The notes under the pieces: generated by a model
Told to the model about the DNA's origin: nothing
The model's input: the letters and a program-made list of their open reading frames with translations, nothing else
The model's database searches: none
In this document: piece by piece, positions 62,180 to 64,000 of the stretch
Layout of the letters: each line of letters begins with the position of its first letter
Numbering within the stretch: position 1 is the first letter of the stretch
NCBI GenBank assembly: GCA_902712845.1
Contig: LR743504.1
Coordinates: 3,570,001-3,634,000 of the forward strand
DNA from: Methylobacterium bullatum
Lineage (GTDB): Bacteria; Pseudomonadota; Alphaproteobacteria; Rhizobiales; Beijerinckiaceae
DNA: 64,000 nucleotides
Reading direction: 5' to 3'
Program-made: the position numbers and the translations under genes

Positions 62180-62236
62180 CGCCGATGAAGCCCTTCCGTT
62201 GGCAGCTTACAGACTACGTGATCGGTGATGCCGGCC

Positions 62237-62255
62237 TGTAGGTCGATGACCTACA
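62237..62255. promoter_or_regulatory. Palindromic operator candidate 1 (ABM side)
   Basis: TGTAGGTC (62237-62244), GAT, GACCTACA (62248-62255): perfect 8-bp arms identical to the core of copy 2. It is 57 bases upstream of the ABM-gene ATG. Confidence 0.8.
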
Positions 62256-62433
62256 AGAATTCGATCCTCGCGCCTCTTTAGAAGGCACATCGTCAGTTAC
62301 GCCGACAGCCGTAAACAGAATGCACCGCGCCGGTTCTGATGTAATGTCGAGACGGGCCCGATCGCCGTGATGGTAAACGGCCTGCCAGCAATCGATGCCG
62401 CCTTGTGATGGGTCATGACCGCATGCCGTTGAT

Positions 62434-62460
62434 CCCCTGTAGGTCGATGACCTACAGGGG
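62434..62460. promoter_or_regulatory. Palindromic operator candidate 2 (regulator side)
   Basis: CCCCTGTAGGTC (62434-62445), GAT, GACCTACAGGGG (62449-62460): perfect 12-bp arms around the same core as copy 1. It ends 54 bases upstream of the response-regulator ATG. Confidence 0.85.
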
Positions 62461-62514
62461 CGGCAGGGATTTTGGGGGACACTGCCCTGGTTGGCCGGCT
62501 CGCTCGGGGTAGAC

Positions 62515-63168
62515 ATGTCCTTCTTTCGGCTGCTGATCGTCGACGACCACCCGATCGTGCTGGCGGGCCTGAAGCTGCTGCTGCGTGGCGATGGTCGTTT
62601 CGACGTGTGTGGAGAAGCCAGATCGGCGCAGGCGGCCTGCATTGAGGCCGAGCGGCTGCAGCCCGACGTCATCATCACCGATCTGATCATGGGAGACGGC
62701 GACGGCCTCGCGCTGATCGAGGATCTGCGTGCCATGCTGCCGGCGGCCAGGATCGTCGTCTATTCCAGCCGCGACGAGACGGTCTGGGGGCCGCATGTGA
62801 TCTATGCCGGCGCGCATGGCTATGTCGCCAAATCCGAGCCGCTCGAAACCGTCGCCGTGGCCCTCGACCGGGTGATGGCGGGCGCCATCCATGTCAGCGA
62901 GCCGGTGCAGCAGCTGTTGATGGGCGATCTCGCGCGGCGACGCGACCGTCGGACGGGGATCGGCGACCTGTCCGGCCGCGAACTGCAGGTTCTACGGCTG
63001 ATCGGCAGCGGTGCGACGCTGCAATCCCTGGCCAAGGAATTGGGATTGAGCGTGAAGACGGTCGGCACCTATAGGGAGCGCCTGAAGATCAAGCTCGGGC
63101 TGGACAGCGTCAGGATGCTCGAACGCCATGCGGCGGATCACGTCGCGGGGCGTATCGACCCGTCATGA
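62515..63168 (+). CDS. NarL/FixJ-type response regulator
   Basis: A 217-residue protein: receiver domain (LLIVDDHPIVLAGLKLLL, phosphoacceptor Asp in PDVIITDLIMGDGDG, VVYSSRDE switch, GAHGYVAKSEP lysine) and a C-terminal LuxR helix-turn-helix (LSGRELQVLRLIGSGATLQSLAKELGLSVKTVGTYRERLKIKLG). GGGG at about 62505 supports the ATG at 62515 over a TTG at 62491. It is probably phosphorylated by the kinase encoded 13 bases downstream and is the prime candidate to bind the two palindromes upstream. Confidence 0.93.
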   Translation: MSFFRLLIVDDHPIVLAGLKLLLRGDGRFDVCGEARSAQAACIEAERLQPDVIITDLIMGDGDGLALIEDLRAMLPAARIVVYSSRDETVWGPHVIYAGAHGYVAKSEPLETVAVALDRVMAGAIHVSEPVQQLLMGDLARRRDRRTGIGDLSGRELQVLRLIGSGATLQSLAKELGLSVKTVGTYRERLKIKLGLDSVRMLERHAADHVAGRIDPS

Positions 63169-63181
63169 AGGACAGTCCGTC

Positions 63182-64000
63182 ATGAAGAGCTGGCTGGCCC
63201 GCTGGGATGTGACCCCTGCCGAACAGGCCGGCATGACGTTCGGAGAGGTGCTGACCCTCGTCAATATCCGACGGGTCGAGATCGCCTGCATGCTGGGGCT
63301 GTTCACCAAGGCGATCGAGTTCGCCACCGGACTCAGGACCGTTCAGATCGTCGTGGAAATCGTGCTGGCGGTCGCCTTCCTCCTCGCCTCGTTGGCGTTG
63401 CGGCGCGGCGGCGGCGGCGGCCCGTGGCTGCGGCGCGGCTTCGTCGCGGTCTTTCTGGTCCTGACCCTGCTCGACACCCAAGGGGCGATCGCCGCGATGG
63501 GCGCCAAGGGACGGCTGACCAGCGGATATCCGATGATGCTCCTGTCCCTGACCCTGCTGTTCGTGCTGCCGCCCCTCGCCTTCGCGCTGGCCCTGGTCCC
63601 GCTGCTGGTGAGCTATTGCTGGATCGTGCTCGCCACGGCGACCTTTCCCGCCGAGCAGGTCGTCGCCATCGTCAATGCCGCCATCGTCTCGGTGATCGCC
63701 GTCGTGGCCGCGGCGCTGATCCATTCCGGACGGCGCAGCGATTACGAGCAGAAGCGGACGATCCGTCTCCAGAACGATCGGCTGATGGAAAGGAACAGCG
63801 AACTCGACACCCTGATGGCGATCACCGCGCATGACCTGCGCAGTCCCCTCTACGGCCTGCGCAACCTGTTCGACCTCGCCGTCCGGCGCGCGCCGCGGGA
63901 GCCGGAACTACCGCTCGTGGTACTGCGGGAGGCGAAGGCGAGCATCGACGCGATGCTCGGTCTCGCCACGCGCCTGCTCGACGCGCACGCCGCCGAGCAC
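63182..64000 (+). CDS. Membrane sensor histidine kinase (5' part; continues past window)
   Basis: The visible 273 residues contain about six hydrophobic segments (for example VVEIVLAVAFLLASLAL, MMLLSLTLLFVLPPLAFALALV and VVAIVNAAIVSVIAVVAAALI). A coiled coil with the HisKA phosphoacceptor region follows (TLMAITAHDLRSPLYGLRNLFDLA, His at about residue 217), then the start of the dimerisation helix. The ATP-binding domain lies outside the window. It begins 13 bases after the response-regulator stop, so the two form a two-component pair. An ATG at 63165 opens only a six-codon frame and is not the start. Confidence 0.9.
   Translation, partial: MKSWLARWDVTPAEQAGMTFGEVLTLVNIRRVEIACMLGLFTKAIEFATGLRTVQIVVEIVLAVAFLLASLALRRGGGGGPWLRRGFVAVFLVLTLLDTQGAIAAMGAKGRLTSGYPMMLLSLTLLFVLPPLAFALALVPLLVSYCWIVLATATFPAEQVVAIVNAAIVSVIAVVAAALIHSGRRSDYEQKRTIRLQNDRLMERNSELDTLMAITAHDLRSPLYGLRNLFDLAVRRAPREPELPLVVLREAKASIDAMLGLATRLLDAHAAEH

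Larger units (their letters stand above)
62180..62514. other. Divergent promoter region with two palindromes
   Basis: A 335-base region between the ABM operon (minus) and the response-regulator gene (plus). It carries the palindromes at 62237-62255 and 62434-62460. The middle part (62290-62420) shows no ORF of gene-like composition. Confidence 0.7.

Overview
The window is GC-rich (about two thirds G+C by eye), densely coded alphaproteobacterial DNA. The signs are a kdsA–queF–eno core segment, several HWE-type histidine kinases, an ECF sigma factor of the alphaproteobacterial stress type, direct-repeat GTTC-N7-GTTC SOS boxes, and a pqqA gene whose peptide closely resembles that of methylotrophs. 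A Methylobacterium-like member of the Hyphomicrobiales is the best guess. This is inference, since there is no rRNA or tRNA in the window. No insertion sequence, prophage or CRISPR array was seen.

Layout. 1–8063: the 3' end of an unknown gene, small secreted or lipoprotein genes, kdsA, a TerB-like protein, queF, eno, a DCC-family protein and a DUF1345 membrane protein. 8078–22445: an exopolysaccharide locus. Its minus-strand arm holds a WecG-type glycosyltransferase, a Wzz/GumC-type chain-length protein, a NodB-type deacetylase, a small coupled ORF, a DUF6492-like protein and a flippase. The rest, mostly on the plus strand, holds a GH10 glycosidase, a GT2 glycosyltransferase, an O-antigen-ligase-type polymerase, a minus-strand GT4 glycosyltransferase, a cupin/JmjC-like protein and a CelD-like acyltransferase. 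No initiating sugar-phosphate transferase or outer-membrane exporter is present here. 22563–25955: a flavin monooxygenase, a DUF892 ferritin-like protein, a DUF2735-like protein and a shikimate-dehydrogenase-like enzyme.

26139–37821: an orphan pqqA, two minus-strand LuxR-type regulators, a 2152-residue RTX-type secreted protein built from 210-residue and 80-residue tandem repeats, and a third LuxR regulator of the same family. 38006–44398: an aldo/keto reductase, small unknown proteins (one behind an SOS box), rsgA, a phosphoglycerate mutase, a holin-like membrane protein, and dinB behind a second SOS box.

44758–52542: a signalling island with a single-domain response regulator, a large PAS/GAF HWE kinase, a Crp/Fnr regulator translationally coupled to a small HWE kinase, an ECF sigma factor and a PAS–LuxR regulator. 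52636–58923: a co-directional set of CsbD-like, envelope, coiled-coil and LysM proteins, probably for stress or envelope functions. 59127–62179: a minus-strand operon (two-ABM-domain membrane protein, CMP/dCMP-type deaminase, FAD oxidoreductase). It is divergent from a NarL-type response regulator and a histidine kinase cut by the window end. Two copies of a near-perfect palindrome sit at almost mirror-image distances from the two divergent starts. This is the clearest candidate regulatory circuit in the window.
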